A DNA stretch of 64,000 nt from Ptiloglossa arizonensis (Eukaryota; Arthropoda; Insecta; Hymenoptera; Colletidae). The DNA lies in contig NW_027478721.1 in the NCBI RefSeq assembly GCF_051014685.1, forward strand, positions 310,001-374,000, read 5' to 3'. Shown here piece after piece: positions 11,966 to 25,479 of the stretch. Both the position numbers and the translations under genes were made by a program. The notes under the pieces were generated by a model. The model made no database searches. It was not told where the DNA came from and worked only from the letters and a program-made list of their open reading frames with translations. Within the stretch, counting starts at the first letter, position 1. The number at the start of each line of letters is the position of its first letter.

Positions 11966-13336
11966 ACATTCCGTTGTAATCGGGCGAGTTTCTACTTTCA
12001 GGTGCAATAGGAATTTTTGGGTTAGGTCAATCCGTCGCGAGATATGGCAGATTGAAGCCAAGAAATGGTTGATAAGGCAAAAAATTTTTCGCAATTCTGC
12101 TGCTCCAAACGCTTAACCAGAATGGCCTAGGGAAAAAATACACATACCATTGTAATCGGGCGAGTTTCTACTTTCAGATGCAACAGGAATTTTTGGGTTA
12201 GGTCAATCCGTTCGCGAGATATGGCAGATTGAAGCCAAGAAATGGTTGATAAGGCAAAAAATTTTTCGCAATTCTGCTGCTCCAAACGCTTAACCAGAAT
12301 GGCCTAGGGAAAAAATACACATACCGTTGTAATCGGGGGAGTCTCTACTTTCAGGTGCAATAGGAATTTTTGGGTTAGGTCAATCCGTCGCGAGATATGG
12401 GAGTTTGAAACCAAGGAATGGTTGAGAAGGCAAAAAATTTGTCGCAATTCTGCTACTCCAAACGCTTAACCAGAATGACCTAGGGAAAAAATACACATAC
12501 CGTTGTAATCGGGCGAGTTTCTACTTTCAGATGCAATAGGAATTTTTGGGTTATGTCAATCCGTTCGCGAGATATGGGAGTTTGAAGCCAAGAAATGGTT
12601 GAGAAGGCGAAACATTTTTCGCAATTCTGCTGCTCCAAACGCTTAACCAGAATGGGCTAGGGAAAAAATACACATACCGTTGTAATCGGGCGAGTTTCTA
12701 CTTTCACACGCAACAGGAATTTTTGGGTTAGGTCAATCCGTTCGCGAGATATGGCAGATTGAAGCCAAGAAATGGTTGATAAGGCAAAAAATTTTTCGCA
12801 ATTCTGCTGCTCCAAACGCTTAACCAGAATGGCCTAGGGAAAAAATACACATTCCGTTGTAATCGGGCGAGTTTCTACTTTCAGGTGCAATAGGAATTTT
12901 TGGGTTAGGTCAATCCGTCGCGAGATATGGCAGATTGAAGCCAAGAAATGGTTGATAAGGCAAAAAATTTTTCGCAATTCTGCTGCTCCAAACGCTTAAC
13001 CAGAATGGCCTAGGGAAAAAATACACATACCATTGTAATCGGGCGAGTTTCTACTTTCAGATGCAACAGGAATTTTTGGGTTAGGTCAATCCGTTCGCGA
13101 GATATGGCAGATTGAAGCCAAGAAATGGTTGATAAGGCAAAAAATTTTTCGCAATTCTGCTGCTCCAAACGCTTAACCAGAATGGCCTAGGGAAAAAATA
13201 CACATACCGTTGTAATCGGGGGAGTCTCTACTTTCAGGTGCAATAGGAATTTTTGGGTTAGGTCAATCCGTCGCGAGATATGGGAGTTTGAAACCAAGGA
13301 ATGGTTGAGAAGGCAAAAAATTTTTCGCACTTCTGC
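11571..13336 (+). repeat. Two tandem copies of a 5-monomer (883-bp) unit
   Basis: The rare CTACTCCAAAC variant is at 11571 and 12454, and the GGGGGAGTCTC variant has GTCTC at 12341 and 13224. Both pairs are 883 bp apart, and the subtypes between them run in the same order. The unit lacks two bases against 5 x 177 because it holds CCGTCGCGAG monomers. Confidence 0.85.
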
Positions 13337-16300
13337 TGCTCCAAACGCTTAACCAGAATGGGCTAGGGAAAAAATACGCATACCGTTGTAATCGGGCGAG
13401 TTTCTACTTTCAGACGCAACAGGAATTTTTGGGTTAGGTCAATCCGTTCGCGAGATATGGGAATTTGAAGCCAAGAAATGGTTGAGAAGGCAAAAAATTT
13501 GTCGCAATTCTGCTACTCCAAACGCTTAACCAGAATGACCTAGGGAAAAAATACACATACCGTTGTAATCGGGCGAGTTTCTACTTTCAGATGCAATAGG
13601 AATTTTTGGGTTATGTCAATCCGTTCGCGAGATATGGGAGTTTGAAGCCAAGAAATGGTTGATAAGGCAAAAAATTTTTCGCAATTCTGCTGCTCCAAAC
13701 GCTTAACCAGAATGGCCTAGGGAAAAAATACACATACCATTGTAATCGGGCGAGTTTCTACTTTCAGATGCAACAGGAATTTTTGGGTTATGTCAATCCG
13801 TTCGCGAGATATGGGAGTTTGAAGCCAGGAAATGGTTAAAGAAGGCAAAAAATTTTTCGCAATTCTGTTGCTCCAAACGCTTAACCAGAATGGGCTAGGG
13901 AAAAAATACACATACCGTTGTAATCGGGCGAGTTTCTACATTCAGATGCAATAGGAATTTTTGGGTTAGGTCAATCCGTTCGCGAGATGTGGGAGTTTGA
14001 AGGCAAGAAATGGTTCAGAAGACAACAAATTTTTCGCAATTCTGCTGCTCCAAACGCTTAACCAGAATGGGCTAGGGAAAAAATACACATACCGTTGTAA
14101 TCGGGCGAGTTTCTACTTTCACACGCAACAGGAATTTTTGGGTTAGTTCAATCCGTTCGCAAGATATGGGAGTTTGAAGCCAAGAAATGGTTGAGAAGGC
14201 AAAAAATTTTTCGCAATTCTGCTGCTCCAAACGCTTAACCAGAATAGCCTAGGGAAAAAATACACATACCGTTGTAATCGGGCGAGTTTCTACTTTGAGA
14301 TGCAACAGGAATTTTTGGGTTAGTTCAATCTGTTCGCGAGATATGGGAGTTTGAAGCTAAGAAATGGTTGAGAAGACAACAAATTTTTCGCAGTTCTGCT
14401 GCTCCAAACGCTTAACCAGAATGGCCTAGGGAAAAAATACACATACCGTTGTAATCGGACGAGTTTCTACTTTCAGGTGCAATAGGAAATTTTGGGTTAG
14501 GTCAATCCGTCGCGAGATATGGGAGTTTGAAGACAAGAAATGGTTGAGAAGGCGAAAAATTTTTCGCACTTCTGCTGCTCCAAACGCTTAACCAGAATGT
14601 CCTAGTGAAAAAATACATATACCGTTGTAATCGGGCGAGTTTCTACTATCACACGCAACAGGAATTTTTGGGTTAGGTCAATCCGTTCGCGAGATATGGG
14701 AGTTTGAAGCTAAGAAATGGTTGAGAAGGCATAAAATTTTTCGCAATTCTGCTGATCCAAACGCTTAACCAGAATGGCCTAGGGAAAAAATACACATACC
14801 GCTGTAGTCGAGCGAGTTTCTACTTTCAGATGCAATAGGAATTTTTGGGTTAGGTCAATCCGTTCGCGAGATATGGCGGTTTGAAGCCAAGAAATGGTTG
14901 AGAAGGGAAAAAATTTTTCGCAATTCTGCTGCTGCAAACGCTTAACCAGAATGGCCTAAGGAAAAAATACACATACCGTTGTAATCGGGCGAGTTTCTAC
15001 TTTCAGACGCAACAGGAATTTTTGGGTTAGGTCAATCCGTTCGCGAGATATGGCAGATTGAAGCCAAGAAATGGTTGATAAGGCAAAAAATTTTTCGCAA
15101 TTCTGCTGCTCCAAACGCTTAACCAGAATGGCCTAGGGAAAAAATACACATACCGTTGTAATCGGGCGAGTTTCTACTTTCAGATGCAATAGGAATTTTT
15201 GGGTTATGTCAATCCGTTCGCGAGATATGGGAGTCTGAAGCCAAGAAATGGTTGAGAAGGCAAAACATTTTTCGCAATTCTGCTGCTCCAAACGCTTAAC
15301 CAGAATGGGCTAGGGAAAAAATACACATACCGTTGTAATCGGGCGAGTTTCTACTTTCACACGCAACAGGAATTTTTGGGTTAGGTCAATCCGTTCGCGA
15401 GATATGGCAGATTGAAGCCAAGAAATGGTTGATAAGGCAAAAAATTTTTCGCAATTCTGCTGCTCCAAACGCTTAACCAGAATGGCCTAGGGAAAAAATA
15501 CACATTCCGTTGTAATCGGGCGAGTTTCTACTTTCAGGTGCAATAGGAATTTTTGGGTTAGGTCAATCCGTCGCGAGATATGGCAGATTGAAGCCAAGAA
15601 ATGGTTGATAAGGCAAAAAATTTTTCGCAATTCTGCTGCTCCAAACGCTTAACCAGAATGGCCTAGGGAAAAAATACACATACCATTGTAATCGGGCGAG
15701 TTTCTACTTTCAGATGCAACAGGAATTTTTGGGTTAGGTCAATCCGTTCGCGAAATATGGGAGTTTGAAGCCAGGAAATGGTTAAAGAAGGCAAAAAATT
15801 TTTCGCAATTCTGTTGCTCCAAACGCTTAACCAGAATGGCCTAGGGAAAAAATACACATACCGTTGTAATCGGGCGAGTTTCTACTTTCAGATGCAATAG
15901 GAATTTTTGGGTTAGGTCAATCCGTTCGCGAGATATGGGAGTTTGAAGGCAAGAAATGGTTGAGAAGGCAAAAAATTTTTCGCAATTCTGCTGCTCCAAA
16001 CGCTTAACCAGAATGGCCTAGGGAAAAAATACACACAGTTGTAATCGGGCGTGTTTGTACTTTCAGAGGCAACAGGAATTTTTGAGTTAGGTCAATCCGT
16101 TCGCGAGATATGGGAGTGTGAAGCCAAGAAATGGTTAAAGAAGGCAAAAAATTTCTCGCAATTCTGCTGCTCCAAACGCTTAACCAGAATGGCCTAGGGA
16201 AGAAATACGCATATCGATGTAATCGGGCGAGTTTCTACTTTCAGACGCAGAAGGAATTTTTGGGTTTGGTCAATCCGTTCGCGAGATATGGGACTTTGAA

Positions 16301-17101
16301 GCTGAGAAATGGTTCAGAAGACAACAAATTTTTCGCAATTCTGCTGCTCCAAACGCTTAACCAGAATGGGCTAGGGAAAAAATACACATACCGTTGTAAT
16401 CGGGCGAGTTTCTACATTCAGATGCAATAGGAATTTTTGGGTTAGGTCAATCCGTTCGCGAGATGTGGGAGTTTGAAGGCAAGAAATGGTTGAGAAGGCA
16501 AAAAATTTTTCGCAATTCTGCTGCTCCAAACGCTTAACCAGAATGGCCTAGGGAAAAAATACACATACAGTTGTAATCGGGCGAGATTCTACTTTCAGAG
16601 GCAACAGGAATTTTTGAGTTAGGTCAATCCGTTCGCGAGATATGGGAGTTTGAAGCCAAGAAATGGTTAAAGAAGGCAAAACATTTTTCGCAATTCTGCT
16701 GCTCCAAACGCTTAACCAGAATGGCCTAGTGAAGAAATACGCATTCCGTTGTAATCGGGCGAGTTTCTACTTTCAGACGCAGCAGGAATTTTTGGGTTTG
16801 GTCAATCCGTTCGCGAGATATGGGACTTTGAAGCTGAGAAATGGTTCAGAAGACAACAAATTTTTCGCAATTCTGCTGCTCCAAACGCTTAACCAGAATG
16901 GGCTAGGGAAAAAATACACATACCGTTGTAATCGGGCGAGTTTCTACTTTCACACGCAACAGGAATTTTTGGGTTAGTTCAATCCGTTCGCAAGATATGG
17001 GAGTTTGAAGCCAAGAAATGGTTGAGAAGCAAAAAATTTTTCGCAATTCTGCTGCTCCAAACGCTTAACCAGAATGGCCTAGGGAAAAAATACACATACC
17101 A
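12326..17101 (+). repeat. 27-monomer (4775-bp) segment, copy 1
   Basis: At least five independent diagnostic variants recur at exactly +4775 bp: GTCTC at 12341/17116 and 13224/17999, CTACTCC at 12454/17229 and 13514/18289, TGTTCGCGAG at 14331/19106, and CTGCTGCAAACG with AAACG at 14936/19711. It ends in a monomer with a unique 1-bp loss (AGAAGC for AGAAGGC, ending at 17030). Confidence 0.9.
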
Positions 17102-20100
17102 TTGTAATCGGGGGAGTCTCTACTTTCAGGTGCAATAGGAATTTTTGGGTTAGGTCAATCCGTCGCGAGATATGGGAGTTTGAAACCAAGGAATGGTTGA
17201 GAAGGCAAAAAATTTGTCGCAATTCTGCTACTCCAAACGCTTAACCAGAATGACCTAGGGAAAAAATACACATACCGTTGTAATCGGGCGAGTTTCTACT
17301 TTCAGATGCAATAGGAATTTTTGGGTTATGTCAATCCGTTCGCGAGATATGGGAGTTTGAAGCCAAGAAATGGTTGAGAAGGCGAAACATTTTTCGCAAT
17401 TCTGCTGCTCCAAACGCTTAACCAGAATGGGCTAGGGAAAAAATACACATACCGTTGTAATCGGGCGAGTTTCTACTTTCACACGCAACAGGAATTTTTG
17501 GGTTAGGTCAATCCGTTCGCGAGATATGGCAGATTGAAGCCAAGAAATGGTTGATAAGGCAAAAAATTTTTCGCAATTCTGCTGCTCCAAACGCTTAACC
17601 AGAATGGCCTAGGGAAAAAATACACATTCCGTTGTAATCGGGCGAGTTTCTACTTTCAGGTGCAATAGGAATTTTTGGGTTAGGTCAATCCGTCGCGAGA
17701 TATGGCAGATTGAAGCCAAGAAATGGTTGATAAGGCAAAAAATTTTTCGCAATTCTGCTGCTCCAAACGCTTAACCAGAATGGCCTAGGGAAAAAATACA
17801 CATACCATTGTAATCGGGCGAGTTTCTACTTTCAGATGCAACAGGAATTTTTGGGTTAGGTCAATCCGTTCGCGAGATATGGCAGATTGAAGCCAAGAAA
17901 TGGTTGATAAGGCAAAAAATTTTTCGCAATTCTGCTGCTCCAAACGCTTAACCAGAATGGCCTAGGGAAAAAATACACATACCGTTGTAATCGGGGGAGT
18001 CTCTACTTTCAGGTGCAATAGGAATTTTTGGGTTAGGTCAATCCGTCGCGAGATATGGGAGTTTGAAACCAAGGAATGGTTGAGAAGGCAAAAAATTTTT
18101 CGCACTTCTGCTGCTCCAAACGCTTAACCAGAATGGGCTAGGGAAAAAATACGCATACCGTTGTAATCGGGCGAGTTTCTACTTTCAGACGCAACAGGAA
18201 TTTTTGGGTTAGGTCAATCCGTTCGCGAGATATGGGAATTTGAAGCCAAGAAATGGTTGAGAAGGCAAAAAATTTGTCGCAATTCTGCTACTCCAAACGC
18301 TTAACCAGAATGACCTAGGGAAAAAATACACATACCGTTGTAATCGGGCGAGTTTCTACTTTCAGATGCAATAGGAATTTTTGGGTTATGTCAATCCGTT
18401 CGCGAGATATGGGAGTTTGAAGCCAAGAAATGGTTGATAAGGCAAAAAATTTTTCGCAATTCTGCTGCTCCAAACGCTTAACCAGAATGGCCTAGGGAAA
18501 AAATACACATACCATTGTAATCGGGCGAGTTTCTACTTTCAGATGCAACAGGAATTTTTGGGTTAGGTCAATCCGTTCGCGAGATATGGGAGTTTGAAGC
18601 CAGGAAATGGTTAAAGAAGGCAAAAAATTTTTCGCAATTCTGTTGCTCCAAACGCTTAACCAGAATGGGCTAGGGAAAAAATACACATACCGTTGTAATC
18701 GGGCGAGTTTCTACATTCAGATGCAATAGGAATTTTTGGGTTAGGTCAATCCGTTCGCGAGATGTGGGAGTTTGAAGGCAAGAAATGGTTCAGAAGACAA
18801 CAAATTTTTCGCAATTCTGCTGCTCCAAACGCTTAACCAGAATGGGCTAGGGAAAAAATACACATACCGTTGTAATCGGGCGAGTTTCTACTTTCACACG
18901 CAACAGGAATTTTTGGGTTAGTTCAATCCGTTCGCAAGATATGGGAGTTTGAAGCCAAGAAATGGTTGAGAAGGCAAAAAATTTTTCGCAATTCTGCTGC
19001 TCCAAACGCTTAACCAGAATAGCCTAGGGAAAAAATACACATACCGTTGTAATCGGGCGAGTTTCTACTTTGAGATGCAACAGGAATTTTTGGGTTAGTT
19101 CAATCTGTTCGCGAGATATGGGAGTTTGAAGCTAAGAAATGGTTGAGAAGACAACAAATTTTTCGCAGTTCTGCTGCTCCAAACGCTTAACCAGAATGGC
19201 CTAGGGAAAAAATACACATACCGTTGTAATCGGACGAGTTTCTACTTTCAGGTGCAATAGGAAATTTTGGGTTAGGTCAATCCGTCGCGAGATATGGGAG
19301 TTTGAAGACAAGAAATGGTTGAGAAGGCGAAAAATTTTTCGCACTTCTGCTGCTCCAAACGCTTAACCAGAATGTCCTAGTGAAAAAATACATATACCGT
19401 TGTAATCGGGCGAGTTTCTACTATCACACGCAACAGGAATTTTTGGGTTAGGTCAATCCGTTCGCGAGATATGGGAGTTTGAAGCTAAGAAATGGTTGAG
19501 AAGGCATAAAATTTTTCGCAATTCTGCTGATCCAAACGCTTAACCAGAATGGCCTAGGGAAAAAATACACATACCGCTGTAGTCGAGCGAGTTTCTACTT
19601 TCAGATGCAATAGGAATTTTTGGGTTAGGTCAATCCGTTCGCGAGATATGGCGGTTTGAAGCCAAGAAATGGTTGAGAAGGGAAAAAATTTTTCGCAATT
19701 CTGCTGCTGCAAACGCTTAACCAGAATGGCCTAAGGAAAAAATACACATACCGTTGTAATCGGGCGAGTTTCTACTTTCAGACGCAACAGGAATTTTTGG
19801 GTTAGGTCAATCCGTTCGCGAGATATGGCAGATTGAAGCCAAGAAATGGTTGATAAGGCAAAAAATTTTTCGCAATTCTGCTGCTCCAAACGCTTAACCA
19901 GAATGGCCTAGGGAAAAAATACACATACCGTTGTAATCGGGCGAGTTTCTACTTTCAGATGCAATAGGAATTTTTGGGTTATGTCAATCCGTTCGCGAGA
20001 TATGGGAGTCTGAAGCCAAGAAATGGTTGAGAAGGCAAAACATTTTTCGCAATTCTGCTGCTCCAAACGCTTAACCAGAATGGGCTAGGGAAAAAATACA

Positions 20101-20296
20101 CATACCGTTGTAATCGGGCGAGTTTCTACTTTCACACGCAACAGGAATTTTTGGGTTAGGTCAATCCGTTCGCGAGATATGGCAGATTGAAGCCAAGAAA
20201 TGGTTGATAAGGCAAAAAATTTTTCGCAATTCTGCTGCTCCAAACGCTTAACCAGAATGGCCTAGGGAAAAAATACACATTCCGTTGTAATCGGGC
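17102..20296 (+). repeat. 27-monomer segment, copy 2, left part
   Basis: Follows copy 1 at +4775 bp until 20296. There the sequence switches from the CACATTCCG monomer equivalent to 15521 to the CGTGTTTGTAC monomer equivalent to 16051, skipping 529 bp (3 monomers). The switch lies between monomer positions 114 and 131. Confidence 0.88.
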
Positions 20297-21346
20297 GTGT
20301 TTGTACTTTCAGAGGCAACAGGAATTTTTGAGTTAGGTCAATCCGTTCGCGAGATATGGGAGTGTGAAGCCAAGAAATGGTTAAAGAAGGCAAAAAATTT
20401 CTCGCAATTCTGCTGCTCCAAACGCTTAACCAGAATGGCCTAGGGAAGAAATACGCATATCGTTGTAATCGGGCGAGTTTCTACTTTCAGACGCAGAAGG
20501 AATTTTTGGGTTTGGTCAATCCGTTCGCGAGATATGGGACTTTGAAGCTGAGAAATGGTTCAGAAGACAACAAATTTTTCGCAATTCTGCTGCTCCAAAC
20601 GCTTAACCAGAATGGGCTAGGGAAAAAATACACATACCGTTGTAATCGGGCGAGTTTCTACATTCAGATGCAATAGGAATTTTTGGGTTAGGTCAATCCG
20701 TTCGCGAGATGTGGGAGTTTGAAGGCAAGAAATGGTTGAGAAGGCAAAAAATTTTTCGCAATTCTGCTGCTCCAAACGCTTAACCAGAATGGCCTAGGGA
20801 AAAAATACACATACAGTTGTAATCGGGCGAGATTCTACTTTCAGAGGCAACAGGAATTTTTGAGTTAGGTCAATCCGTTCGCGAGATATGGGAGTTTGAA
20901 GCCAAGAAATGGTTAAAGAAGGCAAAACATTTTTCGCAATTCTGCTGCTCCAAACGCTTAACCAGAATGGCCTAGTGAAGAAATACGCATTCCGTTGTAA
21001 TCGGGCGAGTTTCTACTTTCAGACGCAGCAGGAATTTTTGGGTTTGGTCAATCCGTTCGCGAGATATGGGACTTTGAAGCTGAGAAATGGTTCAGAAGAC
21101 AACAAATTTTTCGCAATTCTGCTGCTCCAAACGCTTAACCAGAATGGGCTAGGGAAAAAATACACATACCGTTGTAATCGGGCGAGTTTCTACTTTCACA
21201 CGCAACAGGAATTTTTGGGTTAGTTCAATCCGTTCGCAAGATATGGGAGTTTGAAGCCAAGAAATGGTTGAGAAGCAAAAAATTTTTCGCAATTCTGCTG
21301 CTCCAAACGCTTAACCAGAATGGCCTAGGGAAAAAATACACATACC
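20297..21346 (+). repeat. 27-monomer segment, copy 2, right part (offset 4246 bp)
   Basis: Continues the copy at +4246 bp: equivalent positions 16131/20377 and 16663/20909, and the private AGAAGC deletion at 17025-17030 and 21271-21276. The change from 4775 to 4246 means three monomers were lost here or gained in copy 1. Confidence 0.88.
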
Positions 21347-22600
21347 ATTGTAATCGGGCGAGTTTCTACTTTCAGATGCAACAGGAATTTTTGGGTTAGG
21401 TCAATCCGTTCGCGAGATATGGGAGTTTGAAGCCAGGAAATGGTTAAAGAAGGCAAAAAATTTTTCGCAATTCTGTTGCTCCAAACGCTTAACCAGAATG
21501 GCCTAGGGAAAAAATACACATACCGTTGTAATCGGGCGAGTTTCTACTTTCAGATGCAATAGGAATTTTTGGGTTAGGTCAATCCGTTCGCGAGATATGG
21601 GAGTTTGAAGGCAAGAAGTGGTTGAGAAGGCAAAAAATTTTTCGCAATTCTGCTGCTCCAAACGCTTAACCAGAATGGCCTAGGGAAAAAATACACACAG
21701 TTGTAATCGGGCGTGTTTGTACTTTCAGAGGCAACAGGAATTTTTGAGTTAGGTCAATCCGTTCGCGAGATATGGGAGTGTGAAGCCAAGAAATGGTTAA
21801 AGAAGGCAAAAAATTTCTCGCAATTCTGCTGCTCCAAACGCTTAACCAGAATGGCCTAGGGAAGAAATACGCATATCGTTGTAATCGGGCGAGTTTCTAC
21901 TTTCAGACGCAGAAGGAATTTTTGGGTTTGGTCAATCCGTTCGCGAGATATGGGACTTTGTAGCTGAGAAATGGTTCAGAAGACAACAAATTTTTCGCAA
22001 TTCTGCTGCTCCAAACGCTTAACCAGAATGGGCTAGGGAAAAAATACACATACCGTTGTAATCGGGCGAGTTTCTACATTCAGATGCAATAGGAATTTTT
22101 GGGTTAGGTCAATCCGTTCGCGAGATGTGGGAGTTTGAAGGCAAGAAATGGTTGAGAAGGCAAAAAATTTTTCGCAATTCTGCTGCTCCAAACGCTTAAC
22201 CAGAATGGCCTAGGGAAAAAATACACATACAGTTGTAATCGGGCGAGATTCTACTTTCAGAGGCAACAGGAATTTTTGAGTTAGGTCAATCCGTTCGCGA
22301 GATATGGGAGTTTGAAGCCAAGAAATGGTTAAAGAAGGCAAAACATTTTTCGCAATTCTGCTGCTCCAAACGCTTAACCAGAATGGCCTAGTGAAGAAAT
22401 ACGCATTCCGTTGTAATCGGGCGAGTTTCTACTTTCAGACGCAGCAGGAATTTTTGGGTTTGGTCAATCCGTTCGCGAGATATGGGACTTTGAAGCTGAG
22501 AAATGGTTCAGAAGACAACAAATTTTTCGCAATTCTGCTGCTCCAAACGCTTAACCAGAATGGGCTAGGGAAAAAATACACATACCGTTGTAATCGGGCG
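21325..22600 (+). repeat. 7-monomer stretch repeated at +3539 bp (24864-26139)
   Basis: Equivalent positions are 21325/24864, 21793/25332 and 22325/25864, all 3539 bp (20 monomers) apart. This copy also matches 15663-16980 at +5662 bp. A private T at 21961 (CTTTGTAGCTGAG for CTTTGAAGCTGAG) breaks an otherwise stop-free two-monomer run, which shows that the open frame is not maintained. Confidence 0.85.
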
Positions 22601-25479
22601 AGTTTCTACTTTCACACGCAACAGGAATTTTTGGGTTAGTTCAATCCGTTCGCAAGATATGGGAGTTTGAAGCCAAGAAATGGTTGAGAAGGCAAAAAAT
22701 TTTTCGCAATTCTGCTGCTCCAAACGCTTAACCAGAATGGCCTAGGGAAAAAATACACATACCGTTGTAATCGGGCGAGTTTCTACTTTGAGATGCAACA
22801 GGAATTTTTGGGTTAGTTCAATCTGTTCGCGAGATATGGGAGTTTGAAGCTAAGAAATGGTTGAGAAGACAACAAATTTTTCGCAGTTCTGCTGGTCCAA
22901 ACGCTTAACCAGAATGGCCTAGGGAAAAAATACACATACCGTTGTAATCGGACGAGTTTCTACTTTCAGGTGCAATAGGAAATTTTGGGTTAGGTCAATC
23001 CGTCGCGAGATATGGGAGTTTGAAGACAAGAAATGGTTGAGAAGGCGAAAAATTTTTCGCACTTCTGCTGCTCCAAACGCTTAACCAGAATGTCCTAGTG
23101 AAAAAATACATATACCGTTGTAATCGGGCGAGTTTCTACTATCACACGCAACAGGAATTTTTGGGTTAGGTCAATCCGTTCGCGAGATATGGGAGTTTGA
23201 AGCCAAGAAATGGTTGAGAAGGGAAAAAATTTTTCGCAATTCTGCTGCTGCAAACGCTTAACCAGAATGGCCTAAGGAAAAAATACACATACCGTTGTAA
23301 TCGGGCGAGTTTCTACTTTCAGACGCAACAGGAATTTTTGGGTTAGGTCAATCCGTTCGCGAGATATGGCAGATTGAAGCCAAGAAATGGTTGATAAGGC
23401 AAAAAATTTTTCGCAATTCTGCTGCTCCAAACGCTTAACCAGAATGGCCTAGGGAAAAAATACACATACCGTTGTAATCGGGCGAGTCTCTACTTTCAGG
23501 TGCAATAGGAATTTTTGGGTTAGGTCAATCCGTCGCGAGATATGGGAGTTTGAAACCAAGGAATGGTTGAGGAGGCAAAAAATTTTTCGCACTTCTGCTG
23601 CTCCAAACGCTTAACCAGAATGGGCTAGGGAAAAAATACGCATACCGTTGTAATCGGGCGTGTTTCTACTTTCAGACGCAACAGGAATTTTTGGGTTAGG
23701 TCAATCCGTTCGCGAGATATGGGAGTTTGAAGCCAAGAAATGGTTGAGAAGGCAAAAAATTTTTCGCAATTCTGCTGCTCCAAACGCTTAACCAGAATGA
23801 CCTAGGGAAAAAATACACATACCGTTGTAATCGGGCGAGTTTCTACTTTCAGATGCAATAGGAATTTTTGGGTTATGTCAATCCGTTCGCGAGATATGGG
23901 AGTCTGAAGCCAAGAAATGGTTGAGAAGGCAAAACATTTTTCGCAATTCTGCTGCTCCAAACGCTTAACCAGAATGGGCTAGGGAAAAAATACACATACC
24001 GTTGTAATCGGGCGAGTTTCTACTTTCACACGCAACAGGAATTTTTGGGTTAGGTCAATCCGTTCGCGAGATATGGCAGATTGAAGCCAAGAAATGGTTG
24101 ATAAGGCAAAAAATTTTTCGCAATTCTGCTGCTCCAAACGCTTAACCAGAATGGCCTAGGGAAAAAATACACATTCCGTTGTAATCGGGCGAGTTTCTAC
24201 TTTCAGGTGCAATAGGAATTTTTGGGTTAGGTCAATCCGTCGCGAGATATGGCAGATTGAAGCCAAGAAATGGTTGATAAGGCAAAAAATTTTTCGCAAT
24301 TCTGCTGCTCCAAACGCTTAACCAGAATGGCCTAGGGAAAAAATACACATACAGTTGTAATCGGGCGAGATTCTACTTTCAGAGGCAACAGGAATTTTTG
24401 AGTTAGGTCAATCCGTTCGCGAGATATGGGAGTTTGAAGCCAAGAAATGGTTAAAGAAGGCAAAACATTTTTCGCAATTCTGCTGCTCCAAGCGCTTAAC
24501 CAGAATGGCCTAGTGAAGAAATACGCATTCCGTTGTAATCGGGCGAGTTTCTACTTTCAGACGCAGCAGGAATTTTTGGGTTTGGTCAATCCGTTCGCGA
24601 GATATGGGACTTTGAAGCTGAGAAATGGTTCAGAAGACAACAAATTTTTCGCAATTCTGCTGCTCCAAACGCTTAACCAGAATGGGCTAGGGAAAAAATA
24701 CACATACCGTTGTAATCGGGCGAGTTTCTACTTTCACACGCAACAGGAATTTTTGGGTTAGTTCAATCCGTTCGCAAGATATGGGAGTTTGAAGCCAAGA
24801 AATGGTTGAGAAGGCAAAAAATTTTTCGCAATTCTGCTGCTCCAAACGCTTAACCAGAATGGCCTAGGGAAAAAATAGACATACCATTGTAATCGGGCGA
24901 GTTTCTACTTTCAGATGCAACAGGAATTTTTGGGTTAGGTCAATCCGTTCGCGAGATATGGGAGTTTGAAGCCAGGAAATGGTTAAAGAAGGCAAAAAAT
25001 TTTTCGCAATTCTGTTGCTCCAAACGCTTAACCAGAATGGCCTAGGGAAAAAATACACATACCGTTGTAATCGGGCGAGTTTCTACTTTCAGATGCAATA
25101 GGAATTTTTGGGTTAGGTCAATCCGTTCGCGAGATATGGGAGTTTGAAGGCAAGAAATGGTTGAGAAGGCAAAAAATTTTTCGCAATTCTGCTGCTCCAA
25201 ACGCTTAACCAGAATGGCCTAGGGAAAAAATACACACAGTTGTAATCGGGCGTGTTTGTACTTTCAGAGGCAACAGGAATTTTTGAGTTAGGTCAATCCG
25301 TTCGCGAGATATGGGAGTGTGAAGCCAAGAAATGGTTAAAGAAGGCAAAAAATTTCTCGCAATTCTGCTGCTCCAAACGCTTAACCAGAATGGCCTAGGG
25401 AAGAAATACGCATATCGTTGTAATCGGGCGAGTTTCTACTTTCAGACGCAGAAGGAATTTTTGGGTTTGGTCAATCCGT
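22601..25479 (+). repeat. Mosaic of copied segments from 13-17 kb and 19-20 kb
   Basis: Carries AATCTGTTCGCG (TGTTCGC at 22823, offset 3717 bp from 19106), ATGTCCTAGTG, a two-monomer omission before 23205, CTGCTGCAAACG, the GGTTGAGGAGGC variant near 23566, and a 24447-24761 stretch equal to 22325-22639 at +2122 bp (12 monomers). No gene. Confidence 0.82.
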
